8,612 nucleotides of DNA from Terrimesophilobacter sp039923755 (GCA_039923755.1 JBDTCD010000162.1:1-8612); one strand, 5' to 3'. Counted from the stretch's first letter, positions 1 to 6,300 are shown. Notes: generated by a model not told the origin, from the sequence alone. Numbers and translations are program-made.

Positions 1-323
1 AATACTTCCTCAAACGCCTGGCCGCGCGTCTTGCCGGTCTCCGACTGCACGGCGTCGAGGAGCAACTCGCGGCGTTCCAGGATTAGGTCGTGTGCCTTGA
101 GCAGCACTGCCTTCCGATGACCGAATCCGGCCAGGTGCCACGCGAGCTGTGCTGCTCGAGCCCGCTCTGCGGCATCCGCGACGTCCTCGGCCGAACTGTG
201 CGGCAGATCGTGGAGCTTCTCTCCCGTGAACGGTGCATTGACGATGGCGGTGGTCACGCGCGAAGAAGAAATATCCGCGTCGAGGCTATCAATTACCTCG
301 CGCGGCAGAAATGTACGGGGCAT
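1..323 (-). CDS. Aldehyde dehydrogenase, succinate-semialdehyde dehydrogenase-like (N-terminal part; continues beyond window start)
   Basis: Read on the minus strand from an ATG at 323-321, the frame stays open for 107 codons to the window edge, so only the N-terminus is present. The protein begins MPRTFLPREV. It carries the usual start of an NAD(P)-dependent aldehyde dehydrogenase: a substrate-entry segment NAPFTGEKLHDLP (29-41), an alanine-rich helix ending in RARAAQLAW (54-62), then HRKAVLLKAHDLILERR (69-85) and the family signature SETGK with a following EE (94-106). This pattern is closest to actinobacterial succinate-semialdehyde dehydrogenases (GabD2 type), which oxidise succinate semialdehyde to succinate in the cytoplasm. 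The catalytic Cys and Glu lie outside the window, so the substrate is inferred. The gene diverges from the transporter at 348 and probably has a leaderless transcript, because a -10-like TAGCGT ends 7 nt before the ATG. Family assignment is firm; the exact enzyme is less sure. Confidence 0.85.
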   Translation of the reverse strand, partial: MPRTFLPREVIDSLDADISSSRVTTAIVNAPFTGEKLHDLPHSSAEDVADAAERARAAQLAWHLAGFGHRKAVLLKAHDLILERRELLLDAVQSETGKTRGQAFEEV

Positions 324-330
324 GCTGCCA

Positions 331-340
331 ACGCTACACT
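331..340. promoter_or_regulatory. Putative bidirectional promoter core with two -10 boxes sharing a TA
   Basis: The 10-mer ACGCTACACT holds TACACT on the plus strand (335-340) and TAGCGT on the minus strand (336-331). Both hexamers begin with the same TA pair. Each is followed by exactly 7 nt and then a start codon (ATG at 348 on plus, ATG at 323 on minus). That spacing would put the first transcribed base at the A of each ATG, giving two leaderless transcripts, which are common in actinobacteria. Neither side has a convincing -35 box (TGTACG at 312-317 is the best seen) or a Shine-Dalgarno sequence. This is inference from spacing and symmetry. Confidence 0.5.
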
Positions 341-347
341 CTGGTGC

Positions 348-1709
348 ATGACCGCATCGGCGCGCTCGAACCCCACCATTCGCCTCCCTCGTCGTACGAT
401 CGCCACGTATGCGATCGGCTCCATTGGCACCGGCGGATTCTCCACCCTGCCTGGGCTCGTTCTCGTCTACTACCTGACGGACACTCTCGGCGTTACAGCC
501 CTCCTCGCGGGGATCCTGGTCACCATGGCCAAAGTGTGGGATGTGATCATCGACCCGGTGATCGGTGGCTATAGTGACCGGAGCCTCGCACACACCGGAT
601 CGCGCAGACGGTTCATGGTGCTCGGGGCGGTGTTTCTGCCCGTGTTCTTCATCCTGACGTTCGCGGTCCCGTCGGGGATGGATCCTCTCGGTGCCGGGTT
701 CTGGGTTCTTATCGCCTTCATGCTCGCCGCTACTGCTTTCAGCCTGTTTCAGGTGCCATACATCGCCCTTCCCGCCGAACTTTCAAACAACTATGACGAA
801 CGCACGCGCCTTCTCACCTGGCGCGTCGTTGTGCTCACGTTCGCCATCCTGCTGTTCGGCGCCGGCGGGCCCGCGCTTCGGAGTCTTGGTGGGGGCAAGA
901 CACCCCTCGGATACCTGCTCATGGCGATTGTCGCCGGAGTCGTGATTGGACTTGGGCTGTACCTTTCGAGCTTCATCGCAAAGAAAGGCGTTGTTGCCGC
1001 GACGGTAGCCAAGTCGATCTCGATCCGCGAAAATTATGCGGCCGGATTCCGCGCTCTCAAGCGAAGCCAGCCTTTCCGTGCGCTCCTCCTCACTTTCCTG
1101 CTTCAGGGCCTGGCAATCGGGATCATGCTCGCTGGTGCGCAATATGTGGCGACATGGGTTCTCGAAAGCGAGGATGCGGTCACGTTCTTGTTCATCGCCC
1201 TTATTGCTCCAGCGCTCGTCGCAGCGCCCGTGTGGGGTGTCATTGCGAACCGCATCGGCAAGGAGCGCAGCTTCATGTGGGCGAGCATCCTTTACGGGCT
1301 GGCCGCACTGAGCCTTTTCGGCCTCATCTGGGCGGCAGGGGAGTGGGTCTACATTCCCGTCGCGCTTGCCGGCGCAGCGTTTGCCGGTATGCAGTCGCTT
1401 CCGATGGCGATGCTGCCGGATGTCATCTCCCACGACGCGGTGGCACACGGTGACGGCCAGGCGGGGATATTCGGCGGAATGTGGACTGCCGGCGAGACCA
1501 CCGGTGCGGCGCTCGGCGCCACCGCGCTCACGATTGTGCTGGCCATCGCCGGATATACCGCATCGGTACCGGGTGAACATGTCGTGCAGTCGGCCTCTGC
1601 AATCGCCGGGATCATCATCAGCTTCAGTGTCGTTCCAGCAGCGATCATTGGGCTGAGCCTCATCTCGCTCGCGAGGTACCGCCTTCGGAAGGGCACAATA
1701 AGTTCATGA
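348..1709 (+). CDS. MFS transporter of the glycoside-pentoside-hexuronide (GPH/MelB-like) type
   Basis: This 453-residue integral membrane protein has about twelve hydrophobic segments and a basic central loop near residues 211-240, as in 12-helix MFS carriers. After TM2 it has WDVIIDPVIGGYSDR (64-78). The two aspartates, D65 and D69, match the pair that coordinates cation and sugar in MelB (D55/D59). GSRRRF (84-89) and PYIALPAELSNNYDERTRL (137-155) are further GPH signatures. GPH carriers usually import glycosides or other small solutes with Na+ or H+; the substrate here is unknown. The frame is open from base 90, but everything before 348 is antisense to the dehydrogenase and lacks transporter sequence. 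The ATG at 348 also fits a leaderless start 7 nt after TACACT. Its stop overlaps the next start as ATGA, so it is translationally coupled to the PLP enzyme and probably moves that enzyme's substrate or product. Confidence 0.88.
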   Translation: MTASARSNPTIRLPRRTIATYAIGSIGTGGFSTLPGLVLVYYLTDTLGVTALLAGILVTMAKVWDVIIDPVIGGYSDRSLAHTGSRRRFMVLGAVFLPVFFILTFAVPSGMDPLGAGFWVLIAFMLAATAFSLFQVPYIALPAELSNNYDERTRLLTWRVVVLTFAILLFGAGGPALRSLGGGKTPLGYLLMAIVAGVVIGLGLYLSSFIAKKGVVAATVAKSISIRENYAAGFRALKRSQPFRALLLTFLLQGLAIGIMLAGAQYVATWVLESEDAVTFLFIALIAPALVAAPVWGVIANRIGKERSFMWASILYGLAALSLFGLIWAAGEWVYIPVALAGAAFAGMQSLPMAMLPDVISHDAVAHGDGQAGIFGGMWTAGETTGAALGATALTIVLAIAGYTASVPGEHVVQSASAIAGIIISFSVVPAAIIGLSLISLARYRLRKGTISS

Positions 1710-3187
1710 AGTTTCAGGAGCAACCGGCGGATATCCTCGCCAGGTTGCAGACGCTGCGTGACGCGGACGCTCCAACGCACGGCGGGCACGTGCTCTCGTA
1801 CGTGTACGACAGTGGTCTTGCCGAGCTCGATGAGCTGGCAGCGGCGGCGATCCGGATGGTGCAGCCCGTTAACGGGCTTGACCCGACAACGTTCACCTCG
1901 GTCGCGACGATGGAGCGGGAGGTGCTCGGGTTTGCGCGCGTCATCCTGCACGGTGATAAGAATGTGGTCGGCACTGTCACGAGCGGTGGCACGGAGAGTT
2001 GCCTGCTTGCCGTCAAGACCGCGCGGGACAATTGGCGCATCGCGCATCAGGATGGCGGTGTGCCCAGGCTGCTTGCCCCCGTCACTGCTCATGCGGCGTT
2101 CCAGAAGGCGGCGCACTACTTCGGGCTTGAGCTCGATCTCGTGCCCGTAGGAGACAACGGCACCTGTGTTGCCTCCGCGCTCATCGAACGGATGGGTGGT
2201 GACGTAGCGCTCGTCGTGGTGTCGGCCCCAAGTTACCCGTTCGCCGCGCTCGACCCGATCGCTGAGGTCGGGGCTGCTGCCTCTGAGCGCGGGATCGCCT
2301 GCCACGTCGATGCGTGCATTGGTGGCTGGGTACTGCCGTGGCTGGATACGGCACCCTGGGACTTCGGGGTGCCTGGTGTCACGAGCGTAAGTGCCGACCT
2401 GCACAAGTTCGGCTACGCACCGAAGGGGGCATCCGTCCTTCTACAGCGTGGCCGCGACCGTCAGCGCGCACAGTATTTTGCAACGACACGGTGGTCAGGG
2501 TATCCGGTAGTCAACCCGACAATGCTCGGCTCAAAGTCTGCGGGGGCGCTCGCGGCGAGTTGGGCGATCATCCATGCCCTCGGCGAGAACGGTTACGCGG
2601 AACTTGCCGCTGCGTGCGAGCGGGCGACCACTGCGCTGCAATCGGTTATCGCGGGGATAGAGGGGCTGCGCGTCGTCGGCGACCCGGTTGGCCCGTTATG
2701 TGCTGTGGCGACGGATGAGGCTGTGCCGGAGGATCGCCGCGTCGACCCGCACCACTGGGCCGACCAGGTGCGTACCCGCGGCTTTCTGCTGCAGTTGCAG
2801 CCGGCTTTCACGCAGTCCGACGGAACGTGCCTGCCATCGACCACGCACCTCACGATTACCCCTGTGACGGAGTCGGTGCTCGATGACCTGACCGCCGCGA
2901 TGCGGCTTTCTGCGGATGAGGTCCGCGGCGTGCCCCACGTGGCTGCGGCCGATGTGCTCGCATCACTGCCGGAAGACGTGCTCGGAATGCTGCAGGCACC
3001 CGATGCCGCTCCACTCGACTCGGAGACCGCTGCAATGCTGTTGGCTGGATTTGGACTCGGCTCATCGGACCGGCCCGCGGTGCTTCCCGACCGGATGGCG
3101 CCGATCCTCGCGCTCGTAGAGGCGTTGCCAGCGCCCATCACCGAGCGGTTACTCACCGAACTGCTGGGGCGCCTGATCGAGCCGTAG
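1706..3187 (+). CDS. PLP-dependent decarboxylase/lyase (pyridoxal_deC fold, sphingosine-phosphate lyase/glutamate decarboxylase-like)
   Basis: This 493-residue cytoplasmic fold-type I PLP enzyme has the full cofactor site. VTSGGTES (91-98) binds the phosphate. H129 in TAHAAFQKA should stack on the ring. HVDACIGG (200-207) supplies the ring-nitrogen aspartate D202. SADLHKFGYAPKG (229-241) carries the Schiff-base lysine K234. The HVDACIGG and DLHKFGY wording is closest to the sphingosine-1-phosphate lyase and group II decarboxylase branch, so the reaction should be decarboxylation of an amino acid or C-C cleavage of a phospho-amine. The substrate cannot be read from the sequence. About 80 residues after the fold (roughly 410-493, rich in Ala, Leu and Pro) resemble nothing I recognise. 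The ATG overlaps the transporter stop; a GGAAGG at 1687-1692 is a somewhat distant Shine-Dalgarno sequence. Homologues are often labelled aspartate aminotransferase family protein, which would be a less precise call. Confidence 0.85.
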   Translation: MKFQEQPADILARLQTLRDADAPTHGGHVLSYVYDSGLAELDELAAAAIRMVQPVNGLDPTTFTSVATMEREVLGFARVILHGDKNVVGTVTSGGTESCLLAVKTARDNWRIAHQDGGVPRLLAPVTAHAAFQKAAHYFGLELDLVPVGDNGTCVASALIERMGGDVALVVVSAPSYPFAALDPIAEVGAAASERGIACHVDACIGGWVLPWLDTAPWDFGVPGVTSVSADLHKFGYAPKGASVLLQRGRDRQRAQYFATTRWSGYPVVNPTMLGSKSAGALAASWAIIHALGENGYAELAAACERATTALQSVIAGIEGLRVVGDPVGPLCAVATDEAVPEDRRVDPHHWADQVRTRGFLLQLQPAFTQSDGTCLPSTTHLTITPVTESVLDDLTAAMRLSADEVRGVPHVAAADVLASLPEDVLGMLQAPDAAPLDSETAAMLLAGFGLGSSDRPAVLPDRMAPILALVEALPAPITERLLTELLGRLIEP

Positions 3188-3229
3188 AGCCTGCTCCAGA
3201 GACTCTCGAAGGGAACTGAACGGGGACCG

Positions 3230-3263
3230 GGTTTCGAGACGATCGCTGCGCGATCCCTCAACC
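3230..3263. repeat. REP-like palindromic intergenic element
   Basis: A 34-bp element has outer arms GGTT (3230-3233) and AACC (3260-3263) and a perfect inner inverted repeat GATCGC-TGC-GCGATC (3241-3255). It lies between the convergent PLP-enzyme and mrp genes. No T-run follows on either strand, so a classical intrinsic terminator is not supported, although the hairpin could still stop transcription or protect mRNA ends. The general pattern (GGTTTCGAGAC, variable palindrome, CTCAACCAGC) resembles short dispersed repeats I remember from Microbacteriaceae genomes; that recollection is unverified here. Confidence 0.6.
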
Positions 3264-3337
3264 AGCAGGATCATTCGACGTTGGCGATCCCTCAACCAGC
3301 AAGGTCATTCGCCGTTGGCGATCCCTCAACCAGCAGG
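3250..3337. repeat. 34-bp direct tandem repeat, about 2.6 copies, running into the 3' end of mrp
   Basis: The unit starts GCGATCCCTCAACCAGCA and continues with a TCATTCG-CGTTG tail. Copies lie at 3250-3283, 3284-3317 and 3318-3337; the last is cut short after 20 bp. Copies 1 and 2 agree at 31 of 34 positions, and copy 3 matches the first 20 bases of copy 1 exactly. The first copy overlaps the right half of the palindromic element at 3230-3263, so the tandem array looks like a local amplification of that half plus 14 bp. The third copy encodes the last three residues and the stop codon of mrp on the minus strand. Confidence 0.85.
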
Positions 3338-4438
3338 TGGGTGAGTGGGCGGCCGGGTGGAAGCGGTGGCCGTAGCGAGCAGTTCAGCGACCGCGAGAAT
3401 CGCCGCAGCGGCGGGGTCATCCGGATGCGTGAGCACGACGGGGGCACCAGTGTCGCCTCCTTCGCGCAGGGCAATGCTGATCGGAATCGATGCCAGCAGC
3501 GGCACAGTCTGCTCGGGTGTCGACAGCCGCGCAGCGACATCCGCTCCGCCGCCTGAGCCGAACAAGTCGAGGGAGGTACCGTCGGGCAGGGTGAACCCCG
3601 ACATGTTCTCGATCACGCCGAACACGTGCTGGCCGGTCTTGCGCGCGACGATCGCGCTGCGTTCGGCGACATCCGCTGCCGCCGTCTGCGGGGTGGTGAC
3701 GACGATGACCTCGGCATGGGGGAGCAGCTGGCCGATGGAGATCGCCACGTCACCGGTTCCCGGAGGCAAATCGAGCAGCAGTATGTCGAGCTCGTCGAAG
3801 TAGACCTCGCTGAGGAACTGCTTGATCGTGCGATGCAGCATGGGTCCGCGCCAGGACACCGCCGTCGCAGGTCCCGGCAGGAACATCCCGATGGAAATGA
3901 CTTTCACACCGAACCCGATGGGCGGCAGCATGAGTTCACCGACGCGCGTGGGTTTCTCGTTCGCGACACCCAGGAGGGCGGGGATTGAGAATCCGAACAC
4001 GTCGGCGTCGACGATGCCGACCTTCAGTCCGCGCAAGGCAAGGGCTGCGCCAAGGTTCGCGGTAATCGTGGACTTTCCCACACCGCCCTTGCCGCTCGTG
4101 ACCGCGAATATCCGGGTCGGTGAATCCGGTCCGAACTGCACCTCCCGGCGCCGCGCACCCTGCAACCGCTCGGTGAGTGCTGTGCGCTGCTCAACGCTCA
4201 TCACACCAACGTTCACGGTCACCTCGGTCACGCCATCCACCGATGCAGCGGCGTCCCGCACCTCCCGCTCAATGCGGTCAGCGGCGGGGCAACCGACGAT
4301 CGTGAGCGTGACACCAATAACCACGTGGCCGTTTTCGAGCACCACAGAATCGATCATGCCGAGGTCGGCGATGGGGCGGCGTATCTCCGGGTCGATGACC
4401 GTGCCGAGTGCTCGATTGAGCTCTGACAGGTCAGTCAA
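3326..4438 (-). CDS. mrp: Mrp/ApbC/NBP35-family P-loop ATPase, Fe-S cluster carrier, with N-terminal DUF59 (MIP18-like) domain
   Basis: This cytoplasmic protein is 370 residues from the proposed TTG. It has a DUF59 domain at about 3-85 (LGTVIDPEIRRPIADLGM at 11-28, TIVGCPAADRI at 46-56) and then a deviant Walker A, GKGGVGKS (116-123). A DAD switch lies at 144-146 and a Walker B, LLLDLPPGTGD, at 220-230. The family transfers Fe-S clusters to apo-proteins in an ATP-dependent way. The usual CxxC pair after ENMS is absent: the segment reads ENMSGFTLPDGTSLD (277-291). I believe this is normal for actinobacterial Mrp but have not checked. TTG at 4438 lies inside TTGACTGA with the DUF1003 stop and starts just before the conserved domain. 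A GTG at 4492 would add 18 unconserved residues and a 62-bp overlap. The extreme C-terminus PAG and stop come from a repeat unit. It is last in the minus-strand operon. Confidence 0.9.
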   Translation of the reverse strand: MTDLSELNRALGTVIDPEIRRPIADLGMIDSVVLENGHVVIGVTLTIVGCPAADRIEREVRDAAASVDGVTEVTVNVGVMSVEQRTALTERLQGARRREVQFGPDSPTRIFAVTSGKGGVGKSTITANLGAALALRGLKVGIVDADVFGFSIPALLGVANEKPTRVGELMLPPIGFGVKVISIGMFLPGPATAVSWRGPMLHRTIKQFLSEVYFDELDILLLDLPPGTGDVAISIGQLLPHAEVIVVTTPQTAAADVAERSAIVARKTGQHVFGVIENMSGFTLPDGTSLDLFGSGGGADVAARLSTPEQTVPLLASIPISIALREGGDTGAPVVLTHPDDPAAAAILAVAELLATATASTRPPTHPPAG

Positions 4439-4949
4439 CGTTTGAGCTCGTATCCCGGTCCAATTCTTCGAGAAGTGATCGGAGTTCGGCACGGATGAAG
4501 TCTTTGCTGGCCAGATCCCTGACGACCAGGCGCAAGGACACGATCTCCCTCGCGAGGTATTCGGTATCGGCTAGGTTGCGCTCTGCACGCTGCCGATCCT
4601 GCTCGATCTGCACGCGGTCGCGGTCATCCTGCCTGTTCTGCGCCAGCAGGATGAGTGGTGCAGCATACGAAGCCTGCAGCGAAAGGATGAGGGTCAGCGC
4701 GGTGAAGCCGAGCGCTGCAGAGTCGAAACGCCACCGCTCAGGTGCCAGCACGTTGTAGGTCAGCCACACGATGCAGAAGATGGTGAGGAAGAACAGGAAC
4801 CATGGAGTTCCCATGGCACGTGCGATGGCCTCAGTGAAGCGCCCGAAACGGTCACTCGGTTGGCCGAGTCGTGGGACGAAGGATGACCGCAGCCCCTTGG
4901 GCGAATCGAGGCGAGATTCAGTTCGCCTTGCGCGTGAGATGTTGGCCAT
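4431..4949 (-). CDS. DUF1003 domain membrane protein
   Basis: This 172-residue protein has a basic N-terminus, two transmembrane helices (about 48-67 and 79-103) with a short loop containing ERWRFD, and the DUF1003 hallmark QNRQDDRDR (104-112) directly after TM2. A charged, probably coiled-coil cytoplasmic tail (about 105-165) follows. The biochemical role of DUF1003 proteins is not known to me. A good Shine-Dalgarno sequence, GGAGGA (4961-4956), fixes the ATG at 4949 even though this overlaps the end of the MgtE-like gene by 32 bp. Its own stop overlaps the proposed TTG of mrp by 8 bp. It is therefore the middle member of a tightly coupled operon. The long cytoplasmic tail could be the contact with the soluble MgtE-like protein or with Mrp; that is inference only. 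Confidence 0.9.
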   Translation of the reverse strand: MANISRARRTESRLDSPKGLRSSFVPRLGQPSDRFGRFTEAIARAMGTPWFLFFLTIFCIVWLTYNVLAPERWRFDSAALGFTALTLILSLQASYAAPLILLAQNRQDDRDRVQIEQDRQRAERNLADTEYLAREIVSLRLVVRDLASKDFIRAELRSLLEELDRDTSSNVD

Positions 4950-6264
4950 TGGGGGTCCTCCGTCCTGGTGTCGTGGTCGTGATTATTTCGAGTGGGCTGG
5001 TATCGGCTCTCAGGAGCTTCGCCGGTTCGTCTTCGTCGTGACTTCGCCAGTCGTCCGGAAGCAGATAGTCGAGGACATCATCAATGGTCACCACCCCGAC
5101 GAGTCGGTGATTCTCGTCAACGACGGGCACAGAGACGAGGTCGTAGCTGGCAAGGATGCGGCTGACCTCTGCGGCAGACGTGTCAGCGCGCACGGGGTCG
5201 AGCTTCTGGTCAATGAGCGTGCCGAGGCGCTCCATGGGCGGGTACCGCAGCATTTGTTGGAAGTGCACCATCCCAAGCAGCCGACCGGTGGGCGGCTCAT
5301 ACGGCGGAAGGGTGACGCACACAGCCGCACCGAGCGCAGGGGCAAGGTCCGGGCGGCGGATGAGAGAAAGTGCCTCTGCGACCGTCGTGTCGGAGGACAC
5401 GATCACCGGTTCGGTGGTCATGAGCCCGCCAGCGGTATCCGGAGCGTACGCGAGAAGCATGCGCACGTCCTCCGCCTCCTCCGGCTGCATGAGATCGAGC
5501 AACGTCTCGCCGCGCTCCTCGCTCAACTGGGCGATCAGGTCGGCAGCATCATCCGGCTGCATCTGGTCGAGAACATCGGCGGCGCGGTCATCCTTCAGAT
5601 GGGTGAGGATGTCGACCTGCTCACTCTCGGGCATTTCCTCCAGTACGTCGGCCAGCCGCTCGTCGCTCAACTCTTCTGCGACCTCGAGCATGCGCTCTTC
5701 CGGCAGGTCGAGCAGGGCATTGGCAAGGTCGGCGGGGAGGAGGTCCTCGTAGGTTGCCAGCAGCTGGCTCGCCGACTGAGGTTCACCCGTCTTCGCCTCT
5801 TCCGCGACATCCGCCCACGCGGCAAAAACGGTGTGGCCTTTCGTGAACGGAGATGCGCCGACCTTCGGCCGACGAAGAAACAGTTCCCGGACTTCCCAAT
5901 CGCCGCGCGGATTCAGCTCGATGGCGACATCCTCGATCGTTCCACGACCAGAGCCGTCCGCGAAGGTGACCACGCGCCCGAGCATTTCGGCGATCACCCT
6001 CACTTCGCCGCCGCGCTGTTCGAACCGGCGAAGGTTGATGAGACCGGTGGTGATGATCTGGCCGCTGCCGATGCTTGTCACGCGGCCGATCGAGAGGAAG
6101 ATTCGTCTGCGCCCAGGGACTTCGACCACAAAGCCGACCACGCGCGGGGAATCGTTGCGCCGGTACACCACGAGCACGTCGCGAACTCGGCCGACTCGAT
6201 CTCCGCGGGGGTCGAAAATGGCGCACCCGACCAGCCGGGCGACGAATACTCTCGTGGCGCTCAC
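4918..6264 (-). CDS. Soluble PRC-barrel / MgtE-N / double-CBS domain protein (no transport domain)
   Basis: The 448-residue protein contains two PRC-barrel-like segments, about 8-70 (GCAIFDPRGDRVGRVRDVLV) and 90-135 (GRGTIEDVAIEL). An MgtE intracellular N-domain of acidic helical repeats follows at about 165-275 (LADVLEEMPE, AADVLDQMQPDDAADL), then the linker DTAGGLMTTE (276-285) and a CBS pair (about 285-342 and 352-405; VPVVDENHRLVGVVTIDDVLDYL is typical CBS2). In MgtE channels this N-domain/CBS unit senses Mg2+ and gates the pore, but the five-helix pore domain is missing and no hydrophobic segment is present. It is therefore probably a cytoplasmic sensor or regulator, possibly of Mg2+ or nucleotides (inference). 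Translation starts at GTG 6264, 6 nt after a -10-like TAGGGT, so it is likely leaderless. It is the first gene of the operon with DUF1003 and mrp. Annotation as a magnesium transporter would be misleading. Confidence 0.9.
   Translation of the reverse strand: MSATRVFVARLVGCAIFDPRGDRVGRVRDVLVVYRRNDSPRVVGFVVEVPGRRRIFLSIGRVTSIGSGQIITTGLINLRRFEQRGGEVRVIAEMLGRVVTFADGSGRGTIEDVAIELNPRGDWEVRELFLRRPKVGASPFTKGHTVFAAWADVAEEAKTGEPQSASQLLATYEDLLPADLANALLDLPEERMLEVAEELSDERLADVLEEMPESEQVDILTHLKDDRAADVLDQMQPDDAADLIAQLSEERGETLLDLMQPEEAEDVRMLLAYAPDTAGGLMTTEPVIVSSDTTVAEALSLIRRPDLAPALGAAVCVTLPPYEPPTGRLLGMVHFQQMLRYPPMERLGTLIDQKLDPVRADTSAAEVSRILASYDLVSVPVVDENHRLVGVVTIDDVLDYLLPDDWRSHDEDEPAKLLRADTSPLEIITTTTPGRRTPNGQHLTRKAN
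4956..4961 (-). promoter_or_regulatory. Shine-Dalgarno sequence of the DUF1003 gene
   Basis: GGAGGA on the minus strand ends 6 nt before the ATG at 4949-4947, inside the last codons of the MgtE-like gene. It is the strongest ribosome binding site seen in this window. It decides the DUF1003 start in favour of the overlapping ATG over any start inside the gene. Confidence 0.8.
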
Positions 6265-6270
6265 GGTACA

Positions 6271-6280
6271 ACCCTAGTCT
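6271..6280. promoter_or_regulatory. Putative bidirectional promoter core for the MgtE-like operon and the stress-domain gene
   Basis: The 10-mer ACCCTAGTCT holds TAGGGT on the minus strand (6276-6271) and TAGTCT on the plus strand (6275-6280), again sharing the first TA. The minus box ends 6 nt before the GTG at 6264, which fits a leaderless transcript. The plus box lies 20 nt before the GTG at 6301, leaving a leader of about 12-14 nt. No good -35 box is seen on either side. The design matches the 331-340 element, so both are proposed on the same grounds; neither is proven. Confidence 0.45.
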
Positions 6281-6300
6281 TCAGGTGCGAGAATGGGCCT

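Noticed and set aside
90..347. Upstream extension of the transporter reading frame by 86 codons
   Set aside because: It is antisense to a clear aldehyde dehydrogenase N-terminus, has no transporter-like sequence, and the ATG at 348 has promoter spacing and normal family length.
1349..2404. 351-codon minus-strand open frame across the transporter and PLP genes
   Set aside because: The translation is Arg/His/Pro-rich without any motif, and it lies opposite two genes with convincing family motifs.
3241..3255. Intrinsic terminator for the PLP-enzyme gene
   Set aside because: The 6-bp stem is perfect, but no T-run follows on either strand and the element looks like a dispersed repeat. It is recorded as a repeat instead.
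3250..3337. CRISPR-like array
   Set aside because: There are only about 2.6 direct copies with no distinct spacers; the whole 34-bp period is conserved. No cas gene is visible.
4439..4492. GTG start for mrp at 4492
   Set aside because: It would add 18 residues without family similarity, overlap DUF1003 coding by 62 bp and has no Shine-Dalgarno sequence. The TTG at 4438 fits the domain start and the coupled stop, though it is not proven.
4771..6300. About 510 open codons in frame before the stress-domain gene, on the plus strand
   Set aside because: It is fully antisense to the DUF1003 and MgtE-like genes, whose products have clear domain matches. Long antisense frames are expected in high-GC codon-biased DNA.
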